64,000 bases of DNA from Dyadobacter sp. CY345 (GCF_021502725.1 NZ_JAKFFS010000005.1:372001-436000), one strand, 5' to 3'; shown: positions 26,645-36,471, counted from the first letter of the stretch. Translations and numbers: made by a program. The notes: generated from the sequence alone by a model not told the origin.

Positions 26645-27382
26645 ATGGAAAGCAAGCCATATCTGAGAGAGGTTCAATTACTAAGTAATGAGATTCCATC
26701 CCGCGACGAGTATCCGTTCAACATACCAGCCATAAAGGGTTTGTCCTCCTTGCAATTTCATCCGGACGTAACCTTCGTCGTAGGGGAAAACGGATCCGGA
26801 AAGTCAACTTTGATTGAAGCCATTGCCCTGGGATTGGGATTCGGCCTTGAAGGAGGACCAAAAAGTATTCAGGCAAATACGCACAATAATGCGTCACGAT
26901 TATTTGAATATCTGAAATTAATCCGAAGTTATAAACTGCCAAAAGAGTACTATTTCCTTCGTGCGGAAAGCTTTTACAACGTTGCTACATATATGGAGGA
27001 GCTGAATGACCCAGACTATCTCAAAAGTTATGGAGGACCGCTGCATAGCAAGTCGCATGGTGAGGCATTTCTTGCCGTTCTGACCCAGAAACTGCGAGGT
27101 AGCGGGCTCTATATTTTTGATGAACCAGAAGCAGCACTTTCTCCCAGCCGGCAAATGACTGCGCTGGTTGCCATTGATCAGCTCGTGCAAAAACGGTCTC
27201 AGCTTATAATCGCTACTCACTCACCTATCCTGCTGTCGTATCCCAATGCGGTGATTTACCATTTAAACGAAAATGGTATAACGAAAATGTCCTACGAAGA
27301 CACACCTCAATATCAGATAACAAAGGGTTTTCTGGATGACTACAAACGGATGTTAGACATATTGCTGGACAGGTCAAACTGA
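26645..27382 (+). CDS. Single-domain AAA/ABC-type ATPase (COG3910-like)
   Basis: 245 residues: Walker A GENGSGKST at 47-55, signature-like SHGEAFLAVL, Walker B YIFDEPEAALS and the H-switch ATHSPIL. No membrane part or coiled-coil, so it is not a transporter pair or SMC protein. It belongs to the small predicted ATPases common in bacteria, with unknown targets, some linked to defence. It is divergent from the nuclease-protease pair across 296 bp and followed by the ThuA-like gene 42 bp on. Confidence 0.88.
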   Translation: MESKPYLREVQLLSNEIPSRDEYPFNIPAIKGLSSLQFHPDVTFVVGENGSGKSTLIEAIALGLGFGLEGGPKSIQANTHNNASRLFEYLKLIRSYKLPKEYYFLRAESFYNVATYMEELNDPDYLKSYGGPLHSKSHGEAFLAVLTQKLRGSGLYIFDEPEAALSPSRQMTALVAIDQLVQKRSQLIIATHSPILLSYPNAVIYHLNENGITKMSYEDTPQYQITKGFLDDYKRMLDILLDRSN

Positions 27383-27424
27383 ATGTGAGATCAATCAATA
27401 TAAAGTATCCAGTCACTAGATCTT

Positions 27425-28276
27425 ATGACTAAAAATATTAAAATATTCTTACGCACCATAATCGCTCTGGTGGTAATCGCAGCGGCTGCTGGCGCTCTGG
27501 TTGTCTATAAAATTAAAAATGGGTTTCCGGTAAGCTTCGAAACAGATCAACCTGAAATCAGTTTTCCTGCGAACAAACCGGCGTTGCTGTTATTTTCTAA
27601 AACCACAGGTTATCGGCATTCGGAATCTATCGAGGCGGCCAAACATGTCTTTCAGAACCTAAGCGAGAAAAATAATTGGTTCCTCTACGAGACGGAAGAA
27701 GGCGGCGTTTTCAACCCAGAACAGTTACGGAATTTCAAAGTTATCATCATTAACAACGCAACCGGCAGGATCCTGAGTGCTGAACAGCAAAAAGCGGTTA
27801 AACAGTTTGTAGATTCAGGAGGCACGTTAATCGGTATACATGGTACCGGCGATTTTTCGCATGACGACTGGCCATGGATGAATACAAACCTTGTGGGTGC
27901 CCGTTTTTCACACCACCCTCTTAATCCCCAGCTTCAGGCTGCCCAAGTGCATATTGACAAAAATGCAGATTCCATCATTACCCATCACCTGCCTGAGTCA
28001 TGGAAGCAAACCGACGAATGGTATATCTATTTTTCACAGCCAAAGGGCGTAAAGATCGTCGCATTTATTGATGGCGAAAAAATTCTTCCAAGCGGCAACA
28101 TGTTTTTCGTTCATGACAAAAATTTCGGTATGGGTAAATATCAGCCAGTTGCATGGTACCGAAATGTCGGATCAGGAAAAACATTTTATACTTCAATGGG
28201 CCATGATCCAGCCGTTTGGAAGAATGAGAATTTTGTGAGTTTGCTGGAGAATGCCGTTTATTGGTCAATCAAATAA
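27425..28276 (+). CDS. ThuA-domain protein, membrane-anchored
   Basis: 283 residues. One N-terminal membrane helix (about 7-28), then a ThuA-like (glutamine-amidotransferase-like) domain from FPANKPALLLFSKTTGYRHS to the C-terminus (FYTSMGHDPAVWKNENFVSLLENAVYW). Typical ThuA landmarks: GTLIGIHGTGD, GARFSHHPLNPQ and VAWYRNVGSGKTFY. ThuA proteins are linked to trehalose or other sugar use, but the reaction is unproven. Periplasmic side. Its start lies 42 bp after the ATPase, so read-through is possible, though function is unlikely to be shared. Confidence 0.93.
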   Translation: MTKNIKIFLRTIIALVVIAAAAGALVVYKIKNGFPVSFETDQPEISFPANKPALLLFSKTTGYRHSESIEAAKHVFQNLSEKNNWFLYETEEGGVFNPEQLRNFKVIIINNATGRILSAEQQKAVKQFVDSGGTLIGIHGTGDFSHDDWPWMNTNLVGARFSHHPLNPQLQAAQVHIDKNADSIITHHLPESWKQTDEWYIYFSQPKGVKIVAFIDGEKILPSGNMFFVHDKNFGMGKYQPVAWYRNVGSGKTFYTSMGHDPAVWKNENFVSLLENAVYWSIK

Positions 28277-28430
28277 AGTCCTAAGATTGATAGTTTATAA
28301 CCGCTACATTTTAATGATTGTGATTTAAATAATTATTTTTTCAACAAAATTTAATCAAAGCATCACATAAGAAATTCGAATATTTTGGCGTAACAAACTA
28401 ACTTCATAGGTTAGTTAGAACTTCATCAAG

Positions 28431-28688
28431 ATGGATAATTTTACTGAATACGTTGACACTGTTGCGCGGATGTCAATTCTCAAGGCAAAAGCGGCCTTCA
28501 CCTGCCCGGTTCATCCGGATGTAATGATCAGGAATGATAATGACGGAAACCAGCAACGTGCATTTATGATTGCTCAAAACACGTTGGTTTACAATGATAA
28601 AATTGTATTGCTCAAAAGAGTTACAAGCGCAGTCGAGCACGAACTGAAATCGGCTAATGCCAATTGTCTTCTATGCAATCTAAAATAA
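28431..28688 (+). CDS. Small Cys/His-containing protein of unknown function
   Basis: 85 residues. CPVHPDV near residue 25 and CLLC near the C-terminus could bind a metal. No signal peptide. I do not recognise a family. A 7-bp hairpin (AACTAAC 28396-28402, GTTAGTT 28410-28416) lies just before the start. No competing gene and reasonable composition make it plausible, but it could be spurious. Confidence 0.5.
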   Translation: MDNFTEYVDTVARMSILKAKAAFTCPVHPDVMIRNDNDGNQQRAFMIAQNTLVYNDKIVLLKRVTSAVEHELKSANANCLLCNLK

Positions 28689-28797
28689 CGTACTATATGG
28701 AAGGATCGAAAGCATCAATCTGTTTCAAACAAAATTTTTCAAAGACTCCATCGCTTGATGTACTCTGAGCCAGGACTTCAATATGCGTGATAAACAT

Positions 28798-29370
28798 TCA
28801 TCCGACTGTTTGTCCGGCCTTGTCATTCTGCATCCTATTCTGAAATTCTGCTTCGAGCCGACCTAATACTTTTTGCCGCTCAATTTCCTGCTTGACTATA
28901 AATGATAACAAACTGGAAACATATGTGCTGTCGTTTAAACGTGCAATTTTTTCCAGCGTGCTGTATTCCATTATTTGAAAATTAATAATGCACCGAGCGA
29001 CTCTTATGAGCTTCATATCAATGGATAAAACTTCTTCTCTGGATGCAATCACTTCGATGATAATCTTTCTAATTATCGTTGAACCCTGTGCCGGTCTTTC
29101 GCCTAAAGATTTAAATGCCAGTCTGAGCTTATCAATATGCTCTTCAAGCTGTGTCGCATAGAGGTCGAAAGTAGAGGTTAGTTCTGCTGAAACAGAAACT
29201 CTGGCGTAACCGGGAAGAATTGTTATCAAGGTATGCTCAGTAGCAAGGCCGTCTTTGAGACCTTGCATCAACACACGATTAAGTGCATTCTTCTTTACAT
29301 TAGTCTTCGGCTGGCTATTTATCATGACTGCTTGTTTTGTTTTAGGAATAATGCGCCGCATGACGTTCAT
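28798..29370 (-). CDS. Degenerate DUF892 (YciE/YciF) ferritin-like protein
   Basis: 190 residues. The first helix pair keeps the family pattern (GLKDGLATEHTLITILPGYA and YATQLEEHIDKLRLAFKSLGERP). The second half has lost it: where the intact paralogue at 32672 has AQKVEHYEIASYGT, this protein has VARCIINFQIMEYST, so the E-H metal ligands of that helix are gone. Likely a diverged, metal-free paralogue or a gene in decay, still without stops. A 14-bp palindrome lies upstream at 29448-29461. Confidence 0.7.
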   Translation of the reverse strand: MNVMRRIIPKTKQAVMINSQPKTNVKKNALNRVLMQGLKDGLATEHTLITILPGYARVSVSAELTSTFDLYATQLEEHIDKLRLAFKSLGERPAQGSTIIRKIIIEVIASREEVLSIDMKLIRVARCIINFQIMEYSTLEKIARLNDSTYVSSLLSFIVKQEIERQKVLGRLEAEFQNRMQNDKAGQTVG

Positions 29371-29895
29371 ATTTTAGCTAACATTGGAAACGGCATCCAA
29401 CTTACCTACACATTCAAAAATTAACAAACTCACTATTTTAGCTTTTTATGGACATGTCCATCGTAATCATCTCATGGGGAAAGAATTACTCAAATTTTTA
29501 ACATAGAAAAATACATTTTTGGTAACAGGTAGATCCATTCCAAATCGTCCAAATATCAGTTCTCAATTAGGGAACGAACTATAATCTTTTATACTGGCCT
29601 GTTGTGGTTATTTTTCAGCGATCAAATAATTTTGAAGCTGGATGTCACCCATTTTCATATACCAGGCTCGAGGAAGCTCAGTATCCACTAAAGTAGGGCT
29701 TCATCGTTTCCAACAGGAAAAATTTGACGCGACCGAATAAAAACTGTGCCAAGCATTATTCATTTTTACAATCCATTGCAAATCGAAATTATAAGCAAAC
29801 AGGCCATTGCATGATGGTCAGATTGCTATAGTCTACGGCTGGCATAAGAATTTACAAATGCCCGAGCTGCTTTCCCAGCATTAACATTCGATATT
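29371..29895. promoter_or_regulatory. Intergenic region (525 bp) with 14-bp palindrome
   Basis: Divergent gap between the degenerate DUF892 gene and the LEA-like gene. It contains a perfect palindrome ATGGACATGTCCAT at 29448-29461, 78 bp before the DUF892-like start, a possible dimeric-regulator site. I see no gene or relic in the rest. Confidence 0.3.
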
Positions 29896-30810
29896 ATGAA
29901 TCTCAACAAATGGATAATTGCGTTAATTGTATTGATTCTTCTGGCCGGAGCTGGCTTCTGGTGGTGGAAATCGCCCGTTTCTGACAAGGCGAAAGAAAAA
30001 GCAGTTGACAGGGTGATGCCTACTATCGGAGTTGCTTCTGTTAACATCACGAACATTGATGCTGAAAAAATCAACTTGTTAAGTAAAATCACGCTTTTTA
30101 ATCCACTACCTGTGGACATTAACACAAAAAAGCTGAATTATACGATCTACATAGATTCTGTGAAGGTAATTGAAGATGCTTATGAAAATCCGATCATAAT
30201 ACGCTCTTCCGACAGCTCTCAGATATCGCTCCCGATGGAGATACTGGCTAAGCCAATGGTGCAGGTACTTAAATATTTTGACGATCATAAAATAGATAGC
30301 GCAAATTATTCCGTCAGGGCTTCTTTCGAGGTGGACGTGCCCATTGCAGGTGAACGTAAATTTATAATGAACGTCAACAAAAAATTACCTGCTTTTCGCA
30401 TTCCTAAAATCAAAATAAAACATGTCGACTTAAATGCGCTTGCTCTGAAAAGTAAGGGAATGGACATTGAAGTAGAAGTATTTAATCCAAACATGTTTCC
30501 CCTGGAAATGATCGACGGAAAATTTGAATTCGCAGTTGAGGATGCGCTACACCTCAGCGGAATGTTGGAAAAGTTCATTAAAATCCCGGCCAAAGGAAGT
30601 CAGAACGTTTCCATCCATACCCGGATTACAGATGGGAATATGTTAAAAACAGGCTGGAAAATGCTGACAGATAAAAAGGATACAGAGTTCGTCTGCAAGT
30701 TTAACGGGAAGCTCGATTCCGAAAATAAGCTGTTGAGTAAAAGTAAAATGTCTACGACAATCACAGGCACATTGGATGAAATCATGAACATTGTGAAGAA
30801 GGCAGATTGA
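29896..30810 (+). CDS. LEA type 2 / WHy-domain protein, membrane-anchored
   Basis: 304 residues: an N-terminal helix (about 6-24), then two LEA14-like beta-sandwich repeats, the first around 45-150 (LLSKITLFNPLPVDINTKKL) and the second around 175-290 (MDIEVEVFNPNMFPLEMIDG). Both carry the N-P(L/M) turn typical of the WHy domain. In plants and bacteria such proteins accompany desiccation and cold tolerance and act by protecting proteins. The protein would face the periplasm. A hairpin 120 bp downstream may end the transcript. Confidence 0.88.
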   Translation: MNLNKWIIALIVLILLAGAGFWWWKSPVSDKAKEKAVDRVMPTIGVASVNITNIDAEKINLLSKITLFNPLPVDINTKKLNYTIYIDSVKVIEDAYENPIIIRSSDSSQISLPMEILAKPMVQVLKYFDDHKIDSANYSVRASFEVDVPIAGERKFIMNVNKKLPAFRIPKIKIKHVDLNALALKSKGMDIEVEVFNPNMFPLEMIDGKFEFAVEDALHLSGMLEKFIKIPAKGSQNVSIHTRITDGNMLKTGWKMLTDKKDTEFVCKFNGKLDSENKLLSKSKMSTTITGTLDEIMNIVKKAD

Positions 30811-30931
30811 AGTTTTCAATAAATACTGGCCGGTGCGCGACTTTTCAAGATTAAACTCTACAAACTGATAATTTAACTTGGAGTACTGGCGGTCGAAAAC
30901 GCCGCTGTTAAAACAATAAAAATTCCCTGCA

Positions 30932-30965
30932 AACCTGAACGGAGCACCGTTCAGGTTAACTTTAA
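30932..30965 (+). terminator. Hairpin, probable terminator after the LEA-like gene
   Basis: Perfect 11-bp stem (AACCTGAACGG 30932-30942, CCGTTCAGGTT 30947-30957) with a 4-base loop, followed by a T-leaning run (AACTTTAATTCTT). It lies 122 bp after the LEA-like stop and 63 bp before the FAD-Rieske start, so a leader-hairpin role for the latter is the alternative. Confidence 0.5.
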
Positions 30966-31019
30966 TTCTTCACCATTGAAAGAATTTACTTCATCAACTA
31001 AGCTAAAACTTTGAACTGT

Positions 31020-32570
31020 ATGGAAAAAAATCAAAACACCCGGGACGGAAGAAACCAAAGTATCTGGCAAAAAAACGTTTCAATGTTTAGTCCCGATTCA
31101 GCATTTGATTCAACCAAAACTTACGATGCGCTTATCGTTGGAGCGGGCATTACGGGCGTGACAACTGCTTTGCTGCTTCAAAAGGCTGGCTTACATTGTG
31201 TTATTGCCGAGGCTCATAATCCTGGCTATGGCACCACCGGTGGTACAACTGCACACATCAATACGTTTGCAGACACCACTTTTTCTGAAGTTGAAAGTGC
31301 GTTTAGCGAAAATTCCGCCAAACAATTCGCTATCTCCATTCAAGAATCTGTCGAACTGATCCATGCATTAGTTGAAACATATGAAATCGATTGTGATTTT
31401 GAATGGAAAAAGGGATATGTATATGCGCAGACAAAAGACGAAACCGAAGAGCTGGATGACATTTTAAATAGCTCCATCAAGGCGGGCGTTGAAGTTGCAG
31501 TTACCAATCAGGTCCCTGTCAATGTTGCGTTCCAGAAAGCTATTGTATTTGATCGGCAGGCGCAGTTTCATCCATTGAAGTATATCCATGCGCTACAAAC
31601 TGAATTCACTAAACTCGGTGGAGTTTTAATTGAAAATACGCTTATTCAGGATATAACTTCCCAGAATGATGTGCATACTGCTTCCTCAACATCTACGCAA
31701 ATTAAGGCAAAAGCTGTGGTGTATGCTACCCATATACCTCCGGGGGGAGTGAATGTGCTGCATTTTCGAAATGCTCCATACCGCAGTTATGTCATCGCCG
31801 CAACTTTAACAAATGACGACTATCCGGAAGGTTTGGTATACGACATGCAGGAACCCTACCATTATTTCAGAACGCATGTCATCGACGGACAATCTTATCT
31901 GATAGCGGGCGGACACGATCACAAAACAGGCCATGGCGATCCTAAGCAGTCATTTCTGGATTTGATTGAATTTACAAAAAAATGCTATCCAGTAAAAGAA
32001 ATATTTACCCGATGGTCTGCACAATATTACGTTCCGGCTGATGGCCTCCCATACATCGGTAGCCTTCCGGGAGCATCTGATGGAATTTACACTGCCACCG
32101 GCTTCAATGGGAACGGAATGATTCTCGGAACTCTCTCGGCAATGATTTTGAGTGACTTGATCTTGCAAGGTGAAAGCGAATATGAAGAACTCTTCGATCC
32201 CGCCCGTATCAAGCCCATTGCCGGTTTTACTGAAACTATAAAAGAAAATGCAGATGTCGTAGCACGGTTCATAGGTGACCGTTTTGGTTTGGAAAAAATT
32301 GATTCAGTTTCCAAGTTACCGGCTGACTCTGGGGATATTGTAGAATATGATGGGCATAAGCTGGCCATTTATAAAGACTCAAACGGAGATGTGCAGGCAC
32401 TCGATCCGGTCTGCACCCACACAAAATGCATTGTGAAATGGAACAATACAGAAAAAAGCTGGGATTGCCCTTGTCATGGGGCGCGTTTCGACACTGACGG
32501 CACAGTTCAGAGCGGTCCGGCACGCGAGAATCTTAAAAAAATTGCACTAAATATTTTGAAGGAAAACTGA
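31020..32570 (+). CDS. FAD-dependent (DAO-type) oxidoreductase fused to a Rieske [2Fe-2S] domain
   Basis: 516 residues from the ATG at 31020; the frame also has a TTG 9 bases earlier. The DAO domain has the dinucleotide loop DALIVGAGITGVTTALLL near residue 40, a substrate-binding middle, and TGFNGNGMILGTLSA near 365. The last 90 residues are a Rieske domain with both ligand boxes, CTHTKC and CPCHGARF (CxH and CxxH). Similar fusions are widespread and unassigned; they sit with stress genes (recalled). No signal peptide, so cytoplasmic, probably accepting electrons from or to an unknown partner. It is followed 101 bp on by the DUF892 gene. Confidence 0.93.
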   Translation: MEKNQNTRDGRNQSIWQKNVSMFSPDSAFDSTKTYDALIVGAGITGVTTALLLQKAGLHCVIAEAHNPGYGTTGGTTAHINTFADTTFSEVESAFSENSAKQFAISIQESVELIHALVETYEIDCDFEWKKGYVYAQTKDETEELDDILNSSIKAGVEVAVTNQVPVNVAFQKAIVFDRQAQFHPLKYIHALQTEFTKLGGVLIENTLIQDITSQNDVHTASSTSTQIKAKAVVYATHIPPGGVNVLHFRNAPYRSYVIAATLTNDDYPEGLVYDMQEPYHYFRTHVIDGQSYLIAGGHDHKTGHGDPKQSFLDLIEFTKKCYPVKEIFTRWSAQYYVPADGLPYIGSLPGASDGIYTATGFNGNGMILGTLSAMILSDLILQGESEYEELFDPARIKPIAGFTETIKENADVVARFIGDRFGLEKIDSVSKLPADSGDIVEYDGHKLAIYKDSNGDVQALDPVCTHTKCIVKWNNTEKSWDCPCHGARFDTDGTVQSGPARENLKKIALNILKEN

Positions 32571-32671
32571 TCTTTTAATGGCACATACGCCGCACATTGC
32601 AGGGCTTTGGCTGGCATGGTATTTAACTGAACACGCGGCGATAAGTCAACACTTAACATAAAAACAAAACT

Positions 32672-33217
32672 ATGAAAACTACTAAAAACAAAACGTCCGA
32701 GAAGAAACAACTTACAGGTCAGGATGGTGAAAAATTAAAAGTATTGTTCGTAGATGGCTTGAAAGACATTTACTGGGCTGAGAAAAATTTGGCTAAGGCA
32801 CTTTCAAAGCTTGCAAAAAGTGCAACCTCAGAAGATCTGAAATCAGCTTTCGATCTGCATAAGACACAAACTGAGGAGCATGTTGCCACAGTTGAGCAGG
32901 TATTTGAAATTATCGGAGAAAAAGCTCAGGTAAAAAAATGTGCTGCAATGGAGGGACTCATCGAAGAGGCTAACGAAATTATCGAAAGCACGGAAAAAGG
33001 TACTTTGGTTCGTGACTGTGGATTGATCATGGCTGCACAGAAGGTGGAACATTATGAAATCGCTTCGTACGGAACACTTCGTAACATTGCCCGAACACTT
33101 GGCTATGAAGAAGTGGCTACCCTGTTGCAGCAAACGCTTGATCAGGAAGGCGAAACAGATCAAATATTGACAACACTTGCTGAGTCCTACGTTAATGAGC
33201 AGGCAAGTGTAGAGTAA
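32672..33217 (+). CDS. DUF892 (YciE/YciF) ferritin-like protein
   Basis: 181 residues, lysine-rich N-terminus then a four-helix bundle with the ligand helices intact: DIYWAEKNLAKAL, TQTEEHVATVEQVFEIIG, AQKVEHYEIASYGT and LDQEGETDQILTTLAES. The family is strongly induced by osmotic and oxidative stress in enterobacteria and binds di-iron. It is the intact copy; the gene at 28798 is a diverged paralogue. The transcript ends in a strong hairpin. Confidence 0.93.
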   Translation: MKTTKNKTSEKKQLTGQDGEKLKVLFVDGLKDIYWAEKNLAKALSKLAKSATSEDLKSAFDLHKTQTEEHVATVEQVFEIIGEKAQVKKCAAMEGLIEEANEIIESTEKGTLVRDCGLIMAAQKVEHYEIASYGTLRNIARTLGYEEVATLLQQTLDQEGETDQILTTLAESYVNEQASVE

Positions 33218-33235
33218 GCATAAATTCATTTTTAT

Positions 33236-33276
33236 ACTATAAAAGCCGATTTAAATAGTCGGCTTTTATAGTTTTA
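33236..33276. terminator. Bidirectional terminator
   Basis: Perfect 14-bp inverted repeat (ACTATAAAAGCCGA 33236-33249, TCGGCTTTTATAGT 33259-33272) with a 9-base loop. It lies between the convergent DUF892 gene and the broken oxidase gene, with T-rich flanks on both sides, so it can serve both directions. Confidence 0.85.
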
Positions 33277-33312
33277 CACAGATCACGAAAATCACAGCAC
33301 TTAGCTACCAGG

Positions 33313-35182
33313 CTAATTGTTTATGTCATTCCTAAATGGATCATTAAAATACTGTTGTTCGATCGCTTCCTCGTCTTTGATCTGCTCATTTTCGTGTGTG
33401 AAATTCGATTCGGGCGTTTTTGACAGGGGTATATTTTGGGGTATGAAATCATGTCTGGCTCCGGGTTTGCTGTAGTCATATGGCCAGCGGTAGACGGCGG
33501 GTAAGTAACCCGGCCAGTTTCCATGTCCGTACCCCACCGGCGATGTCCACTCCAATGTATTGGATTGCCAAGGATTAATTAGCGCTGTCTTTCCATTGAA
33601 AATACTATATAAAAAATTATAGAGAAATATGAACTGAGCCACAAACGCGAGGAGCGCAGCGAAGAATATAAATTCGTTCATATCCATAAACTTGTTTGTA
33701 AAATCATTGCTGGTAAATGCGTAATAACGCCTGGGGAAACCGGCAATTCCAATGTAGTGTAATGGAATAAAAACCAGATAAACGCCGATGAATGTCATCC
33801 AGAAATGAATTTGGCCAAGTTTATAATTCATCATTTTGACAAACATTTTTGGAAACCAATGATACACGCCGGCCAGCAATCCAAAGGCAGAAGCAGCGCC
33901 CATCACCAGGTGAAAGTGTGCAACCACAAAATAGGTATCATGTAGCTGAATATCAAGTGCGCTGTTTCCCAGAATTATCCCGGTAAGTCCGCCAGAGACA
34001 AAGAATGACACCAAACCAATTGCAAAAAGCATTGCAGGCGTAAAAACAATATTTCCCCGCCACAGCGTGGTAATATAATTAAACGCCTTAACAGCGGATG
34101 GTACCGCGATGATCAAAGTCAGAAACATGAAAACCAATCCTAAAAATGGATTCATTCCCGAAACAAACATGTGATGCGCCCAAACAATAAACGACAGAAA
34201 CGCAATCCCGAGCATGGAAACGATCATGGCACGGTAGCCAAAAATTGGCTTGCGGGCGTTTGTGGCTATAATCTCAGATGTTATCCCCAAACCGGGAAGA
34301 ATTACGATATAAACCTCTGGATGCCCCAGAAACCAAAACAAATGCTGGAAAAGTATCGAACTTCCACCAACATTGGGCAAGGCTTCCCCGTTAATATAAA
34401 TGTCTGAGAGGTAAAAGCTGGTACCAAAATGTCTGTCAAAAATCAGCAGCAAAACTGCTGAAAGTAATACCGGAAATGAAATAAGCCCTAGTATTGCTGT
34501 TATCAAAAAAGACCAGACCGTCAGCGGAAGCCGGCTGAATGACATCCCTCTTGTTCTTAAATTTATGACTGTGGTAATGTAATTGATCCCACCTAAAAGC
34601 TGTGAGATAATAAAAAAAGCCATACTTGCCAGCCACAAAGTCATCCCCACGCCTGATCCCGGGTGCGCTTGTGGTAAAGCACTCAGCGGAGGATACACCA
34701 CCCAGCCTCCACCGGCGGGACCGGTTGAAATAAAAAGTGAAGAAAACATAATCACACTGGAAATAAAAAAGAACCATTATGAAAGCATATTCATAAAGCC
34801 CGAAGCCATATCGCGCGCACCCCTGTAGAGGAATTAAAAAATTACTGAACGTTCCGCTCAAACCGGCTGTAAGAACAAAAAACACCATAACGGTACCATG
34901 CATGGTAACTAATTCCAAATAAAAATTGGGATCCAACTTTCCCGTTTCCGAAATCCATTTCCCCAGTATGGGTTTTAGTAACGTAAAATTTGCATCCTGC
35001 ATCCCAAGCTGCATTCTAAAAACAACAGACATAAAAAGGCCGATGATGGCCCAGAATATCCCGGTTATCAAATACTGCTTCGCGATGGTTTTATGATCCT
35101 GAGAAAAAATATATTTTGACCAGAAGCTTTGTGGATGATGATGCTCATCACTGTGTGCGGTCCACTCCTTGTTCAGCTGCAA
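33313..35182 (-). pseudogene. Cytochrome c oxidase subunit I, disrupted by frameshift and stop
   Basis: The reading frame starts at 35182 (MQLNKEWTAHSDEHHHPQSF) and runs as a normal haem-copper oxidase subunit I through LVTMHGTVMVFF (haem a ligand) to FLIPLQ. At about 34819-34825 the frame shifts (one extra or two missing bases), and homology continues as GARDMASGFMNMLS. An in-frame TAA at 34777-34779 then replaces the expected Tyr, and homology resumes as WFFFISSVIMFSS to the end at 33313. The rest keeps HPEVY (His-Tyr cross-link), WAHHMFVSG (CuB) and HDTYFVVAHFHL. Two lesions within about 45 bases mean no functional full-length protein. No subunit II, III or assembly gene is adjacent, so it was probably an extra copy. 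Confidence 0.85.
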
Positions 35183-35396
35183 TTGACATAGTGATGTAGA
35201 GGTTTATTTCAGTAGTTAGAATTCAGAGCGGATAATTTACAGGCAATTGTCCGGATCAAAAACTACGATAATGAACATTTTTATCTAAGTACGTTCATAG
35301 ATATACGCATTACCATAATCTTCAATCCAGACATATCCTAATAAGCATTTGGCTGGTTTAAGCCGTCGACTCGTTTTTTAGATCAATAGTTTATGC

Positions 35397-35624
35397 TTAG
35401 TTGTTCTCGTCAGACGTTGTCGGCTTAGTCGCCTGACCGGGAATCGACTTCTTTTTTTCGTCACTCATTGGTAAATCTTTGCGCGTGTCGACCGGCGATG
35501 TGTCTTTTCCAATAACAGTAGAATCAATCATCGATTCAGTCGCCTCACTTTGTTTGGTATCTTCCTTTTTGCCGCAGCTACTCATCATGGCCACGCAAAT
35601 GCTTAAAATCAGGATTCGTTTCAT
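35397..35624 (-). CDS. Small lipoprotein
   Basis: 75 residues with a lipoprotein signal peptide (MKRILILSICVAMMSSCGKK; lipobox SSC, Cys near 17) and a hydrophilic charged tail rich in Ser, Thr, Lys and Asp. Such short anchors are common in Bacteroidota; no function can be assigned. It stands alone on the minus strand, with gaps of about 200 bp on both sides. Confidence 0.7.
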   Translation of the reverse strand: MKRILILSICVAMMSSCGKKEDTKQSEATESMIDSTVIGKDTSPVDTRKDLPMSDEKKKSIPGQATKPTTSDENN

Positions 35625-36075
35625 CTTTTCTGTTTTGATAAGTTAATAAAAAATGTTAATCAGTTAACGGAGTCAATTTGGTCATGCTGTGTCTTGTGTT
35701 TCAACCAAGTGATCGATATGACAGACAAAAGCGCTGTTAAGCTTTTTAATTTGGATAAAGCAAAACTTTTGCACAATCGCCCCATTTCACTACCGTTCTG
35801 AAATGTTTTGATTTTAAACTGACCTGCTAATTAATTCTCCGTAATACTCTTTTTATTTCCCGCCGCGTTGTAAAAAACCGTTCCAGACGTGAAGCTTTTA
35901 TAAAATTTGATTTTGATTATTAAGGCTGGCTGATCATCTGTTTCATTTGCTCTAACGCTGGTCAGCTTTGGGTGGCGGATATTATTGCCCCCAGCAGACG
36001 TTGCTGTTGCTGGCACAGTTTTCATAGGCGGGAGCCAAAAAAATTTATTTCATCATTTAATTAACCATTTCAATT

Positions 36076-36432
36076 ATGAAAATTTTAAGCACAAAGGTTC
36101 ACGGAATTTTAGACTATCTAAGTGGCATCCTGCTGATTGCGCTTCCATGGATATTGGGTTTTGATGATGTTGAAACTGCTTCACGCGTCGTTTTGGTAGT
36201 AGGCGTAATGATCCTTTTAATGTCTGTCTTGACCAATTACGAAGCCGGGTTTTTAAAAAGAATTCCGATGAATGTCCACCTCAATATTGATATTGTAACA
36301 GGACTGCTATTGGCCGCTTCGCCCTGGATTCTGGGTTTTTCCGATCAGGTTTATCTGCCACATCTTATCATGGGACTTTTTGAAACAGTTGCAGCTGCCG
36401 CCACATACCGCCAGCCAAAACTAGCAATGTAA
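36076..36432 (+). CDS. SPW-repeat membrane protein
   Basis: 118 residues, four hydrophobic helices arranged as two repeats, each ending in the family motif: ALPWILGFDD (first) and ASPWILGFSD (second). SPW proteins are small inner-membrane proteins of unknown function, often in stress-related clusters. It starts MKILSTKVHGILDYLSG. A paralogue follows 145 bp downstream. Confidence 0.9.
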   Translation: MKILSTKVHGILDYLSGILLIALPWILGFDDVETASRVVLVVGVMILLMSVLTNYEAGFLKRIPMNVHLNIDIVTGLLLAASPWILGFSDQVYLPHLIMGLFETVAAAATYRQPKLAM

Positions 36433-36471
36433 GCTAAGTACTTGAAAAAAGAAGTATAGCCGTTGCAGTTA

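Noticed and set aside
34436..34755. Idea of two separate overlapping oxidase genes or programmed frameshift
   Set aside because: The two frames are parts of one subunit I, and a stop in the second frame plus the lack of a slippery site argue for mutation rather than recoding.
35831..36025. 64-codon minus-strand frame before the first SPW gene
   Set aside because: No domain or signal; it occupies the expected promoter region of the SPW gene.
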